DNA from: Desulfomonile tiedjei DSM 6799
GTDB taxonomy: Bacteria; Desulfobacterota; Desulfomonilia; Desulfomonilales; Desulfomonilaceae
DNA length: 64,000 nt
Assembly: GCF_000266945.1 (NCBI RefSeq)
Contig: NC_018025.1
Span: forward strand, 2,914,001-2,978,000
Direction: 5' to 3'
In this document: piece after piece, positions 1 to 9,725 of the stretch
Position numbering within the stretch: position 1 is the first letter of the stretch
Layout of the letters: each line of letters starts with the position of its first letter
The notes under the pieces: generated by a model
Seen by the model: the letters and a program-made list of their open reading frames with translations, nothing else
Databases searched by the model: none
What the model was told of the DNA's origin: nothing
Position numbers and translations under genes: made by a program

Positions 1-1
1 C

Positions 2-616
2 ATCACGGAACTGAGAAAAGATCGGAAGCAGCGCCTGCCTCTCATTGCTGCGCTCACCACAATCAACAACGTAAACTACAATCGTCTTGTGGATATTTAT
101 GAGGTATTCAAAGACAAGGTGGATGTGTGCGTGTTCTATCTCGCATGGTGGATTGATGAAGCATCAGCGGAAAAGCACACGAAAGATTTCGCTGAACGTT
201 TCGGATTTCAACCTGAAAAGCATTTCGGTTGGATCGGGAGCTGGCGCCCACCGGACTATCAGGTGCTTTCGGATCAGCTAAAAAAGCTGAACGGCTATGC
301 CGCCCGCTTTGACGGCCCTGCAGTAATCATTATGCCTCCACTCACGGAAGTCCCACAGTTGGAGCAATACTATACCGATCATGACAGCACATTCGGGTTC
401 GATCGATGCGTTTCCATATTCAGTGCGGTGGAAATCAACTCCAACGGGGATATGTCCCCGTGCAGGGATTACCATGACTTTGTCGTGGGCAACGTGAAAG
501 AGAACACCATAACAGAGCTGTGGAATTCCGAGCGCTATAAAGTTTTCCGGAAGAGTCTGTCAGAAAAAGGGCTCATGCCGGTGTGCACGCGATGTTGCGG
601 ACTCATGGGGTATTGA
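2..616 (+). CDS. Radical SAM protein, C-terminal SPASM part (5' truncated by window)
   Basis: The reading frame is open from the first bases of the window to the TGA/TAA region at 616, so the gene starts upstream. The visible ~200 residues hold the end of a TIM-barrel-like region and a cysteine-rich tail: a Cys in FDRCVSIF, the segment INSNGDMSPCRDY, a VGNVKENTITELWNSERY segment and a final CTRCC. The GD(I/M)xPCR...GN...I.E.WNS pattern is typical of SPASM domains, which bind auxiliary Fe-S clusters in radical SAM enzymes. The CxxxCxxC radical SAM motif itself would lie outside the window. The substrate cannot be deduced. Sulfatase maturases also carry SPASM domains, but nothing here singles out that role. 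Confidence 0.8.
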   Translation: MTELRKDRKQRLPLIAALTTINNVNYNRLVDIYEVFKDKVDVCVFYLAWWIDEASAEKHTKDFAERFGFQPEKHFGWIGSWRPPDYQVLSDQLKKLNGYAARFDGPAVIIMPPLTEVPQLEQYYTDHDSTFGFDRCVSIFSAVEINSNGDMSPCRDYHDFVVGNVKENTITELWNSERYKVFRKSLSEKGLMPVCTRCCGLMGY

Positions 617-777
617 TCCTCCAAGGCACCGATTATCTTGTGTTTCATTGTTTGGTCTGACTAACCGAAGCCTCGAAGGCACTATCCAATAGCAGTCGGC
701 AGATTCTCTGTCTTTCACGCAAAGCAGCGCGATCGAGTTTGTTTTTGTATTCGCGTGTGCTGAAAGGAAATCTTTCA

Positions 778-1668
778 ATGGATCCGTTCATGGGAAATCT
801 CCCGGCAGATAACGGACCGGAGGGGGCGCGCGTTCCCGATAATCTTCCGGAGATCGTGGATGCTCATGTTCATCTGTTTCCGGATGAGCTCTTTGAAGCC
901 ATTTGGACCTGGTTCGACAATTTCGCCTGGCCGATCCGATACAAAATGCGGTCTGAGGAAGTTGTTGAGTTCATGCTGTCCAGAGGCGTACAACGCATAG
1001 TCGGGCTGCATTATGCTCATAGGCCCGGAATTGCTCGGGATTTGAACCTGTACATGGCTGGTCTGTGCAGAGAATATCCCGAAGTCATCGGCTCTGCCAC
1101 TGTGTTTCCCGGAGAATCCGGAACCCGCGAAATATTGAAAAGTGCATTCGACATGGGATTATCCGCAGTGAAACTTCATGCTCACGTTCAATACTTTTCT
1201 CTCGATAGCCCGGGGATGCATGAGATCTACCAGGTCTGTGCCGAACACGGAAAGCCTCTGGTCATGCACGTAGGCAAGGCACCGAAGAACCCGGTGTTCC
1301 CATACAAGATCGACCCGGATGAGATCTGTGGGGCTAAACACGTGGAGCCCGTCCTGAGACAATATCCCGAACTCAAGGTTCTCGTGCCCCATCTGGGCGC
1401 AGATGAATTCGACCCGTTTCAGAGGCTTACCGAACAGTATGACAATCTGTGGCTTGACGTGGCGATGGCAATAGCCGATTATTTACCTGTAAAGACATTT
1501 CCGCAGCTTCAGGAAATGCGCCTTGACAGAATTTTGTACGGCACGGATTTTCCCCATCTGCCGTACGCTTGGGATAGGGAACTGAAATATATCTGTACGC
1601 TCGATCTTTCAGAAAAAGATCTTCAGGCTGTTCTTGGAGGCAATGCGCTGGGCCTCTTCTCCGGATGA
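778..1668 (+). CDS. Amidohydrolase family (amidohydrolase_2) metal-dependent hydrolase
   Basis: A 296-residue TIM-barrel hydrolase of the amidohydrolase_2 group, which acts on ring-carboxylate or amide substrates with a divalent metal. Seen: the metal-binding strand-1 motif DAHVHLF near the N-terminus, a MHVGKAP segment with the strand-5 His, VPHLGADEFD, and YGTDFPH near the C-terminus with the strand-8 Asp. The ATG at 778 follows AAAGGAAA and was preferred to an in-frame start at 739 that has no ribosome site. No signal peptide, so probably cytoplasmic. The substrate is unknown. The related gene at 8460-9302 has the same fold but is not a close duplicate. Confidence 0.8.
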   Translation: MDPFMGNLPADNGPEGARVPDNLPEIVDAHVHLFPDELFEAIWTWFDNFAWPIRYKMRSEEVVEFMLSRGVQRIVGLHYAHRPGIARDLNLYMAGLCREYPEVIGSATVFPGESGTREILKSAFDMGLSAVKLHAHVQYFSLDSPGMHEIYQVCAEHGKPLVMHVGKAPKNPVFPYKIDPDEICGAKHVEPVLRQYPELKVLVPHLGADEFDPFQRLTEQYDNLWLDVAMAIADYLPVKTFPQLQEMRLDRILYGTDFPHLPYAWDRELKYICTLDLSEKDLQAVLGGNALGLFSG

Positions 1669-1737
1669 ATTATTCTCGGAGAACGGAGGGCTTCTGTCAC
1701 CTCATGAGAGTGAATTCGCAAAGGGGGAGGTAATACC

Positions 1738-2244
1738 ATGAGATATTTTGTATTTTTGGCCTGTCTTCTCGCAATATGGACCGTTGCGGTCGATGCTCAA
1801 GAGACCGAGTTGAAACATTATCCTCTGGATGATGTCTCAGGCCTTATTACGCAATCAGACGTCTCAATAGATAAAGATGTAACATCTGACGGTAAGGGGT
1901 CTCTCAAAGCAACAGCATCACAGCCCCGTGTAGTGCGCCTGTTCGAGACCGGAGATCTCGGGGTTGACAATGCTCGTCTCATTTACAGGGCTCGTCTCAA
2001 AACTGAAGACTTGAAGGGTCAGGCGTATCTCGAAATGTGGTGCCATTTTCCGGGAAAAGGAGAGTTCTTCTCACGAGGGCTGCAGAATCCCCTCTCGGGA
2101 ACGAATAACTGGGTTACCGAAGAGACACCGTTCTTCTTACAAAAAGGTGAAAAACCGGACAATGTCAAACTCAATCTGGTCATCAACGGGACAGGAACAG
2201 TCTGGATTGATGATATACGAATCCTCAGGGCGCCTCTTAAATAA
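1738..2244 (+). CDS. Small exported protein of unknown function
   Basis: A 168-residue protein with a convincing N-terminal signal peptide (hydrophobic stretch VFLACLLAIWTVAV, cleavage probably after VDA). The rest is beta-rich with aromatic residues and ends in GTGTVWIDDIRILRAP. A terminal VWIDDI(R/Q) strand is common in carbohydrate-binding-like jelly-roll domains, so a CBM-like or galactose-binding fold is possible (inference). A strong ribosome site, AAAGGGGGAGG, lies just before the ATG. It stands alone between the amidohydrolase and the MscS channel, and no neighbour points to a role. Confidence 0.65.
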   Translation: MRYFVFLACLLAIWTVAVDAQETELKHYPLDDVSGLITQSDVSIDKDVTSDGKGSLKATASQPRVVRLFETGDLGVDNARLIYRARLKTEDLKGQAYLEMWCHFPGKGEFFSRGLQNPLSGTNNWVTEETPFFLQKGEKPDNVKLNLVINGTGTVWIDDIRILRAPLK

Positions 2245-2282
2245 CATGCAATGTTTTAGCTTCGGAACAATCTGAGCTTCTT

Positions 2283-2315
2283 TCCTGGAGTCGGGGAAAT
2301 ACTGTGACTCCAGGA
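2283..2315 (+). terminator. Stem-loop after the exported-protein gene
   Basis: A perfect 10-bp inverted repeat, TCCTGGAGTC and GACTCCAGGA, with a 13-base loop lies 38 bases after the stop at 2244. No T-run follows, so it may be a factor-dependent terminator or an RNA-stabilising hairpin rather than a classical intrinsic terminator. Confidence 0.4.
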
Positions 2316-2505
2316 GCACCCGCTAGTTTGTCTCGTCAGGTCTGCCCCTTTTGACTGCAATATGAACGTTTAGATTTCTGTGAACGATGAACTGTAGCCA
2401 TGACGTGATTGTCTGCATCACTATCCACTGAATTTTTTGATGATTCCGGTTACGAACAGCAGCTTGCGAGGCCGGGAATCGCATTGCCGAATGGAAAGGA
2501 GCCAC

Positions 2506-3933
2506 ATGGGTAGGGTAATTTATAGAACGGTCGCTTGCATTGCCATAGTAACACTTCTTTCAGTCATTCTTTTCCCGATATGTTTTGTTGCGTATTCTTC
2601 TGATGAGGAAATTGCAGCTTCCGCGCTCCAGGGGGAGAAAAAGAATCAAAAAAAGCCTACGGATGCCGCTGCTCTTCCGGAAAAGATAGTATCCATACAT
2701 ACGGAAAAGATAGACGATACCGCCGCGAATCTCGAAAACTCGGTTAATGGCGCAAAGAAGTTTGCCACTTCTATTTTGGGCAATTGGATAAACAAGCCGG
2801 TGATCTTCGGGATTACTCTCTGGAAAGTGGCGGCTATGGCCGTGATAATCGTCTGCGTGATCATAGTTCAAGCTCTTGCGCGAACAATGCGGAAGAACCT
2901 GAAGGAGCGCTGGTCCAGAAAAAACGGTGCGTGGAAAGCTGCAATCTTTGACGCGATGCAGGCTCCTCTCTCCCTCCTCATTTGGGTATACGGGCTTTAT
3001 GCTGCATTTCTTCCGATTTCTTCCGTGTTCCGTTCGGCAAACGGCACGAATGTCGTGCATTCGGCAGTCCGAAACGTAACTGATGTTCTTGCGACAATAG
3101 CGTTGATCTGGTTTCTGTACGGCCTTGTTAACTTGACCGAATTGCGTGCAAAGAGATGGCTGCTCATTTCAGATAAGCGAATTCCCCCGACACTTGTGGG
3201 AGTGACCTTTAAGATCATGCGATTCCTCGTGATAGCCGTTGCGGTTCTCATAATGGTGCGCAATCTTACGGGACTCGATGTAGCTCCGCTCATTGCATCT
3301 CTCGGACTCGGTGGTTTGGCGGTGGCTCTCGCAGCGAAAGATTCGGTAGCAAACTTCTTTGGTACTTTGACAATAGTCTTCGATAAACCTTTTCAAGTGG
3401 GCGAAAGAATTGTTATTGAGAATTATGACGGCACGGTCGAATCGGTGGGATTCAGGAGCACTCGTCTGCGCTCTTCATCGGAAAACACGCTCATAACGAT
3501 TCCGAATCAAAAGATCATAAATGCTGCAGTCAATAACATGGACCAGCGGCCGTTTCTCCATTGGACTACTCAGCTTCCTCTTTCGCTGCATTCGACTCCG
3601 GCACAAATCGAGAAAGCAATCGACATCATCCGAAGCATTCTCGAGAATCATGAAGGTCTGAACTCGAACATGCCTCCCAGAGTCTTCTTTCAAGGACTCA
3701 AAGACGCGGGAATGATCATTGACGTGCATGCCTGGTACCATCCTGCCCAATGGTGGGACTATCAGGCTTGGGTTCATCGGACGTACCTGGAAATTCTCAA
3801 GCGCTTCGAAGCTGAAGGAATAACATTTGCTGTGTCTCCAAAGACCGTGTATTTGGCAGATCGAGACTACTTGGTGCAGAATATGTTGAACATAAGTAAA
3901 TCGAGCACTGAGGCCAGAATTCCGTCCGAATAG
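2506..3933 (+). CDS. MscS-family mechanosensitive channel
   Basis: A 475-residue small-conductance mechanosensitive channel homologue. After an N-terminal hydrophobic segment (signal peptide or first helix) come about five membrane segments around 110-300. The pore-lining helix is rich in Gly and Ala (SLGLGGLAVALAAKDSV), followed by the beta-domain signature FDKPFQVGERI and TLITIPNQKIINAAV. These channels release solutes on hypo-osmotic shock. The ATG at 2506 is preceded by GGAAAGGAG; an upstream in-frame ATG at 2437 has no ribosome site and would put charged residues before the signal. The second MscS-type gene, at 47117-48829, is a divergent paralogue. Confidence 0.88.
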   Translation: MGRVIYRTVACIAIVTLLSVILFPICFVAYSSDEEIAASALQGEKKNQKKPTDAAALPEKIVSIHTEKIDDTAANLENSVNGAKKFATSILGNWINKPVIFGITLWKVAAMAVIIVCVIIVQALARTMRKNLKERWSRKNGAWKAAIFDAMQAPLSLLIWVYGLYAAFLPISSVFRSANGTNVVHSAVRNVTDVLATIALIWFLYGLVNLTELRAKRWLLISDKRIPPTLVGVTFKIMRFLVIAVAVLIMVRNLTGLDVAPLIASLGLGGLAVALAAKDSVANFFGTLTIVFDKPFQVGERIVIENYDGTVESVGFRSTRLRSSSENTLITIPNQKIINAAVNNMDQRPFLHWTTQLPLSLHSTPAQIEKAIDIIRSILENHEGLNSNMPPRVFFQGLKDAGMIIDVHAWYHPAQWWDYQAWVHRTYLEILKRFEAEGITFAVSPKTVYLADRDYLVQNMLNISKSSTEARIPSE

Positions 3934-3948
3934 AGCATGCGGGCAAGA

Positions 3949-3977
3949 TTGACACCGATTTGTGCCGATGTTAACCT
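3949..3977 (+). promoter_or_regulatory. Possible sigma70 promoter upstream of treZ
   Basis: TTGACA, 17 bases, then TAACCT. The -35 box is perfect and the -10 box is weak (3 of 6). It lies about 190 bases before the treZ start, in the 236-base gap after the channel gene. Confidence 0.35.
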
Positions 3978-4169
3978 AAATACGAAGTTATTGAAGTGAA
4001 TCGGATTTAGCTTGATAGCTGTTCAGAGCGCATAATCCCAATTATTTCTTCTGAATTGTTGGATACCAAAAGACTTATTGTGATGTGAAAATCATGGGAA
4101 AACTACATTCGATGAATGTCGCCATTTGTTTTTATGTAACGAAAAGAAGATGCCGCTCCGGGGGGACCT

Positions 4170-6020
4170 GTGGCAAGTGAGACTATTCCGGTAGCCCGTT
4201 ATGAAGGTAATGGAAAATGCAGGTTTTGTGTTTGGGCTCCCATCAGAAATGCCGTAGAACTGCACATTGTATCGGCACAGGAACGCTTCATCACGTTAGA
4301 CCGAGACGATCGGGGCTATTATTCCGCGACTGCAACGGATGTACATCCTGGTGACCTCTATTTTTATCGCCTCGATCGTGAAGAAGAGTTTCCCGACCCC
4401 GCTTCACGGTTCCAACCCCAGGGGGTGCACGGGCCTTCGCAAGTTATGAGTTCCGAATATGCGTGGAAGAACGATGCTTGGCGCGGAATTCCGTTGAAGG
4501 AATACATTTTGTACGAATTGCACGTTGGAAGCTTCACTCCCGAAGGAACATTCGATGGTGTAGAAAAAAGAGTTGCGGAACTGAGAGATCTCGGAGTCAC
4601 AGCACTGGAAATTATGCCTGTGGCACAATTTCCGGGGGAACGAAATTGGGGATATGACGGTGTTTACCCATTTGCGGTTCAAAATTCCTACGGTGGACCT
4701 GAAGGCCTTAAAAGGCTTGTTGATGCATGTCATGGTGCAGGTTTGGCCGCAGTTCTGGATGTGGTTTACAATCACCTGGGACCCGAAGGAAGTTATCTGA
4801 GTAAATTCGGGCCTTATTTTACTTCGCGCTATCATACTCCGTGGGGCGACGCCGTAAATTTTGACGGCCCATACAGTGATGAGGTCAGGCGTTACTTCAT
4901 ACAAAATGCTTTATATTGGCTCGAAGAATTTCGATTCGATGCTCTCCGCCTTGATGCCATTCACGGCATTCTCGATTTTTCGGCTAAACCATTTCTTGAA
5001 GAACTGTCGAGTGCAGTACATGACCTGAGAGAGCGTACCAATCGCCACATTTACTTGATCGCTGAATGTGACCGAAACGATTCTCGTGTGACTCTGCCCG
5101 GAGCTTGCGGTGGATACGGAATCGATGCCCAGTGGAACGATGATTTTCATCATGCATTACACGTTCTGCTCACCAGTGAGAATCAAGGTTACTATGCGGA
5201 TTTTGGAAGCCTCACCCATATGGCGAAAGCCTACAGGGAAGGATTCGTCTATTCGGGACAATACTCGATTTTCAGGCAACGCAGTCACGGAATACCATCA
5301 ACCATGCTAACAGGGGAACAGTTGGTCGTATGCAGTCAGAACCACGATCAGGTGGGCAACAGGCTTCTGGGCGATCGGCTGACATCTCTTGTACCCGAAG
5401 ATGCTTTGAGGCTTGCGGCCGGTGCCGTGATCCTCTCTCCTTTCATTCCTCTCCTTTTCATGGGGGAAGAATATGGCGAGAAAGCTCCATTCCAATATTT
5501 TGTAAGCCATTCAGATCCCGATCTCGTGCGTGCAGTCAGGGAAGGGAGAAAAATGGAATTTGAGGCTTTCAGGTGGCAGGGGGAATGTCCGGATCCTCAA
5601 TCACAAGCCATTTTCCAGACTGCGCAACTTACCCCATCCCTGAAAGAAGCTGCTCCTCATGACAAAATGTATGCGTATTATCGGAAACTCATCGATCTAC
5701 GCAAGACAGTGCAGTCCTTGGCCGACCTTGATAAAGAGAGTATGGAAGTCACTGAATATGAAGCTCAAAACGTGCTTGTCTTAAGGCGCTGGGCACTGGA
5801 CGACGAAGTAATTGAGATCCTTCATTTCAGTGCAAGTTCTTCTTCAATTACGCTGCAGATTCCTTCCGGAACATGGAATACGATATTAGATTCAGGCGAT
5901 CCGGTCTGGGGGGGGCATGGGATCAGCCTGGACGATGAATTCATATCCAGGGGAGAAATAGTGACACGTGTCCATCCATATGCGTTCATAGTCTTGAGAA
6001 AGATGAGGTCTGCAGTGTAA
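4170..6020 (+). CDS. treZ: Malto-oligosyltrehalose trehalohydrolase (GH13)
   Basis: TreZ releases trehalose from maltooligosyltrehalose made by TreY. The 616-residue length and layout fit the family: an N-terminal CBM48/E-set domain (about 1-95, with RFCVWAP), a GH13 barrel and a C-terminal beta domain. All four GH13 regions are visible: DVVYNH, FDALRLDAIH with nucleophile Asp262, LIAECD with acid/base Glu299, and SQNHDQ with Asp393. The GTG at 4170 follows a GGGGGA ribosome site. Its stop overlaps the next start as TAATG, so the GH57 gene is translationally coupled. No treY is in the window. Glycogen branching enzyme GlgB is related, but the short CBM48 and the NHDQVGNR region favour TreZ. 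Confidence 0.87.
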   Translation: MASETIPVARYEGNGKCRFCVWAPIRNAVELHIVSAQERFITLDRDDRGYYSATATDVHPGDLYFYRLDREEEFPDPASRFQPQGVHGPSQVMSSEYAWKNDAWRGIPLKEYILYELHVGSFTPEGTFDGVEKRVAELRDLGVTALEIMPVAQFPGERNWGYDGVYPFAVQNSYGGPEGLKRLVDACHGAGLAAVLDVVYNHLGPEGSYLSKFGPYFTSRYHTPWGDAVNFDGPYSDEVRRYFIQNALYWLEEFRFDALRLDAIHGILDFSAKPFLEELSSAVHDLRERTNRHIYLIAECDRNDSRVTLPGACGGYGIDAQWNDDFHHALHVLLTSENQGYYADFGSLTHMAKAYREGFVYSGQYSIFRQRSHGIPSTMLTGEQLVVCSQNHDQVGNRLLGDRLTSLVPEDALRLAAGAVILSPFIPLLFMGEEYGEKAPFQYFVSHSDPDLVRAVREGRKMEFEAFRWQGECPDPQSQAIFQTAQLTPSLKEAAPHDKMYAYYRKLIDLRKTVQSLADLDKESMEVTEYEAQNVLVLRRWALDDEVIEILHFSASSSSITLQIPSGTWNTILDSGDPVWGGHGISLDDEFISRGEIVTRVHPYAFIVLRKMRSAV

Positions 6021-8449
6021 TGGAAAAATTTGTGTGCATTCACGGCCATTTTTATCAGCCGCCCCGAGAGAATCCTTGGCTTGAAGCAATTGAAGTGCAA
6101 GATTCCGCTTATCCTTATCATGACTGGAATGAACGGATAACTGCCGAATGTTACGGACCCAATGGGACTGCCCGCATTTTTGACATGGAAGGCAGAATTG
6201 TAGACATCACAAATAACTATTCGAAAATGAGCTTCAACTTCGGTCCGACTCTCCTCGATTGGATGCAAAAGGAACGACCGAGACCGTATGAGTCCATTAT
6301 CGAAGCGGATCGTTTGAGCATGGAACGTTTTGGCGGCCATGGGTCGGCCATGGCTCAAGTTTACAATCACATGATCCTGCCGTTGGGCAATACTGCAGAC
6401 AAATACACGCAAATACGGTGGGGCGTGCGCGATTTCGAGACGAGATTCGGGCGCAAACCTGAAGGCATGTGGCTCGCGGAAACGGCCGTGGATCTCGAGA
6501 GCCTCGATCTGATGGCCGAGCAAGGCCTGAAGTTCACCATATTGGCACCTAACCAGGCCAGCAGAGTTCGTCACCTGCAAAGTGATGACTGGCAGGACGT
6601 CAGTGGAAGCACAATAGACCCCACAACAGCGTATAAGATCGTACTCCCGTCCGGACGAGAGATAGCTTTATTCTTTTATGACGGTCCCATCTCCAGGGCC
6701 ATTGCTTTCGAACGACTCCTCATAAAAGGGGAAATTCTGGCTGACAGACTGATGGGAGCATTTTCAGAAGAAAGGCAGCGGCCTCAACTCGTAAACATAG
6801 CCACTGATGGGGAAAGTTATGGGCATCACCACAAGTATGGGGACATGGCCCTTGCCTATGCCATGAAGGCGCTCGAGGAGAATCCTTCCGTTCAGCTCAC
6901 CAATTACAGCAAGTTTCTTGCCGAGAATCCTCCGGAGTACCAGGTCGAGATTTATGAGAACTCCTCATGGAGCTGCGTGCACGGAGTCGAACGCTGGCGT
7001 TCCGATTGCGGATGCAACTCGGGGGGATATCCTTCCTGGAATCAGAGCTGGAGAACCCCACTTCGAGAAGCTTTGGACTGGCTGAGAGATGCAGTTGCAG
7101 GTCCATTCGAAAAGACTGCAGGTAAACTGTTGAAAGACCCCACCGCTGCGAGAAATGACTATATCGACATTATCCTGGATCGTTCGGACGACAGTGTGAA
7201 TGAATTCCTCAGCCGTCATGCCAAATCGGATTTCAGTTACGAGAATAGAGTGAATTTCTTCAAACTGATGGAGCTTCAGAGACATGCGATGCTCATGTAC
7301 ACGAGCTGTGGATGGTTTTTCGACGAATTATCCGGCATAGAAACGGTCCAGGTGATTCAGTACGCCGGTCGAGTGGTTCAGCTTGCTACGGAGCTATTTG
7401 GGGATTCTTTCAGAGATCCATTTCTCGATCTCTTGGAACAAGCCAAAAGCAACATACCCGAACACGCCGATGGGAAGAATATCTATCTAGAATGGGTCGA
7501 ACCCACAATTCTGGATCTCGGCAAGGTTGCGGCTCACTACGCGATAAGCTCGATTTTTGAGGAGTTCGGCGAAGAAACGTCAATAAACGCGTATTCGGCA
7601 ACTCGTCAACATTTCAACATGTCTCAAGCAGGCAGAGCGAAATTGGCGGTCGGTGAAGTGGAAGTCACTTCCAAGATTACCGCCGAGTCGGACAAATTCT
7701 GTTTTGGAGTGGTCCACCTCGGAGATCACAATATTAGCTGCGGCATAGAGCAATGCATACAGGGACCGGCATTCGACCAATTGGTTGAGGAGATCATCAA
7801 TCCGTTCAGTGCTGCCGATTTCCCGGAGACCATTCGCATACTTGACAAGAATTTTGGAGATTCCCCTTTTTCTCTCACATCTCTGTTCCGTGATGAACAA
7901 CGGAAAGTCTTGAAACTCATTCTTCAGCCGACTCTGGACGAAGCGCATGCAGCCTATTCGGCGCTTTACGAGCACCATGCGCTTCTGATGCGTTTCCTGC
8001 ACGGTTCGGGAACTCCGCAACCCAAAGAACTGGTCATGATGACAAATATCGTTCTGAACACTCGCCTGAGAGCGGCGCTGGAAAACGATCGACTCGACAT
8101 TCAGAATATAGAGTTGCTCCTCGAAGAGGCACGGCTTGCCGGCGTGCAACCTGATGCTCCAACATTGGCGTACGTACTCGGGGATACGATGGAATCCCTC
8201 GCTGATGCACTCTTGGAAGAACCCGAAAATCTGGAGACTGCGGAGAAACTGGAAAATGCCGCAACAGCATTGCGTGTTTTGCCATTTGAGGTCAACACCT
8301 GGAAAATCCAGAACACCTGCTTCACAATACTCAAGGAGCATTACTCCGGCATGCTCGACAAAGCCAAGAAAGGAGATGAAGAAGCACAGGAGTGGGTGCG
8401 CCTGCTGTGTTCGGTTGCGGAAAAACTCCTGATCAGGGTGCCCCAATAA
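6020..8449 (+). CDS. GH57-type glycoside hydrolase with DUF3536
   Basis: An 809-residue cytoplasmic protein of the GH57 alpha-amylase/alpha-mannosidase superfamily fused to DUF3536. The N-terminus CIHGHFYQPPRE is the GH57 opening strand. MWLAETAVD carries the presumed nucleophile Glu, and IATDGESYGHHHKYG a conserved acidic cluster. The following DUF3536 region has a SCVHGVERWRSDCGC segment with clustered cysteines. The ATG overlaps the treZ stop by one base (TAATG), so both proteins are probably made together and act on the same alpha-glucan or malto-oligosaccharides. Its exact reaction has not been defined to my knowledge. Confidence 0.85.
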   Translation: MEKFVCIHGHFYQPPRENPWLEAIEVQDSAYPYHDWNERITAECYGPNGTARIFDMEGRIVDITNNYSKMSFNFGPTLLDWMQKERPRPYESIIEADRLSMERFGGHGSAMAQVYNHMILPLGNTADKYTQIRWGVRDFETRFGRKPEGMWLAETAVDLESLDLMAEQGLKFTILAPNQASRVRHLQSDDWQDVSGSTIDPTTAYKIVLPSGREIALFFYDGPISRAIAFERLLIKGEILADRLMGAFSEERQRPQLVNIATDGESYGHHHKYGDMALAYAMKALEENPSVQLTNYSKFLAENPPEYQVEIYENSSWSCVHGVERWRSDCGCNSGGYPSWNQSWRTPLREALDWLRDAVAGPFEKTAGKLLKDPTAARNDYIDIILDRSDDSVNEFLSRHAKSDFSYENRVNFFKLMELQRHAMLMYTSCGWFFDELSGIETVQVIQYAGRVVQLATELFGDSFRDPFLDLLEQAKSNIPEHADGKNIYLEWVEPTILDLGKVAAHYAISSIFEEFGEETSINAYSATRQHFNMSQAGRAKLAVGEVEVTSKITAESDKFCFGVVHLGDHNISCGIEQCIQGPAFDQLVEEIINPFSAADFPETIRILDKNFGDSPFSLTSLFRDEQRKVLKLILQPTLDEAHAAYSALYEHHALLMRFLHGSGTPQPKELVMMTNIVLNTRLRAALENDRLDIQNIELLLEEARLAGVQPDAPTLAYVLGDTMESLADALLEEPENLETAEKLENAATALRVLPFEVNTWKIQNTCFTILKEHYSGMLDKAKKGDEEAQEWVRLLCSVAEKLLIRVPQ

Positions 8450-8459
8450 CGGAAAAAGC

Positions 8460-9302
8460 TTAATGGCGACGGATAAGTCGGGAGAAGTTCTCGCCAAGAA
8501 TTGCCTTTCGCACGTCTTCACCGATTCCCGATTGTTCTATGTGTTTCACGTAACGGACAACGGAAAGCAAAGGAAAATCGCTGCCGAACAGTATCTTGTC
8601 AGGTCCCAGTATTTTTGTTGCTATGTCATACACGCGAGCGTCATACAAGTACGGTGAAGCGGCAGTATCAAAGTATGTTCTTGCGAGCACGCCGGCTACT
8701 TCCGGCATGAGACCGTACACGAAAATTCCTCCGCCGAAATGCGCGAGAATGAAAGTTACCTCCGGATTGGCTGCTATGACCTGTAACAAACCTTGAAAAT
8801 CCACTGATATTTTACCAGGATACTCGTGTCCCACCGGTTCGTTGACATGAAGCATTACGGGAATCCCGGCCGATCGGGCCATTCCGAGACAAGGGGCCAG
8901 AGCCTCGAAACCCGCTGTGCTCCACCCTCCATGGTACATGGCAAGCTCGCCGATTCCTGCAAATCCGGCTTTGATGATTCTCTCCGTCTCCAGATACGCG
9001 CGGTCACCCGCTGCAGGGGAAAGCACCGCAAATGGATAGATCCTCGCAGGATTGCGCTGAGCAAACTCCCAGACCTCGTCATTGTTCTTGCTGATAAGGT
9101 CATGCGATTCCCAGGGAAAACCGAAAACCACGGCCTTTTCGATTCCCGAGTTATCCATGTAGGAGATTATATCTTCTTCCGATGCGAGCCTGGCTTTGGG
9201 CGAGGAATACAGACTTCCAAAGGCTTCGTCCGAGTGAACGTACATGGTGCGGTCGCTGCGCACTTCTTTTGGCAAAAGGTGTACATGGCAATCTACAATC
9301 AT
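8460..9302 (-). CDS. Amidohydrolase family (amidohydrolase_2) metal-dependent hydrolase
   Basis: A 280-residue TIM-barrel hydrolase. Seen: VDCHVHLLP at the very N-terminus (metal-binding His pair), HVNEPVGH, ILAHFGGG and LFGSDFP near the C-terminus. These match the amidohydrolase_2 family of metal-dependent decarboxylases and hydrolases. The ATG at 9302 sits behind a good ribosome site (ACGGAGGTTGG); an upstream in-frame start at 9377 would add an unconserved tail. It converges on the GH57 gene with only 10 bases between. The substrate is unknown. Confidence 0.82.
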   Translation of the reverse strand: MIVDCHVHLLPKEVRSDRTMYVHSDEAFGSLYSSPKARLASEEDIISYMDNSGIEKAVVFGFPWESHDLISKNNDEVWEFAQRNPARIYPFAVLSPAAGDRAYLETERIIKAGFAGIGELAMYHGGWSTAGFEALAPCLGMARSAGIPVMLHVNEPVGHEYPGKISVDFQGLLQVIAANPEVTFILAHFGGGIFVYGLMPEVAGVLARTYFDTAASPYLYDARVYDIATKILGPDKILFGSDFPLLSVVRYVKHIEQSGIGEDVRKAILGENFSRLIRRH

Positions 9303-9725
9303 AGAACCAACCTCCGTGAGTTTGGAGCCATCAGCATTAAGGGAAAGAATACAATAAGAGCGACAAGATTCAATCATTTTACCAGGCGATAGGACAACGA
9401 TGGATTTTCGGATGTCTTAATTCCTCAACATTACTTTGGTGGAATGATTGCAATACGGGAGCCGCTGCAATATATTTTTGTCTGCATCTATCTCCGACAT
9501 GAGGTGTCTCAAAATTACAATGCCCAGATGCTACGAATATTGTAGGAGACGATTCAATGCGGTGGAAACGCATAGTACGATACTACACCCCGATTCACAA
9601 AAATTATTGCAGGCAGTGAATAACTTAATTTGAAGGTAAATGACTACGCAATCCTGGAACCTCCAGGTATCGATGAACAGATGCTTGGCCGGGAAACGTC
9701 ACAATAGATCACGGGATAGGTAGAT
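9303..9725. other. Intergenic region between divergent amidohydrolase and MES genes
   Basis: This 423-base AT-rich gap should hold promoters for both divergent genes. The only clear structure is a short hairpin at 9653-9667 (CCTGGA, loop ACC, TCCAGG), 59 bases before the MES start. I looked for a Moco riboswitch-like fold and could not convince myself of one. No credible gene is present. Confidence 0.5.

Noticed and set aside
5822-6580. A 252-codon open frame on the minus strand
   Set aside because: Antisense to the treZ end and GH57 start, both of which have strong family motifs.
7580-8521. A 313-codon open frame on the minus strand
   Set aside because: It lies antisense to the GH57/DUF3536 gene and crosses into the next gene; Cys/Phe-rich translation with no recognisable fold.
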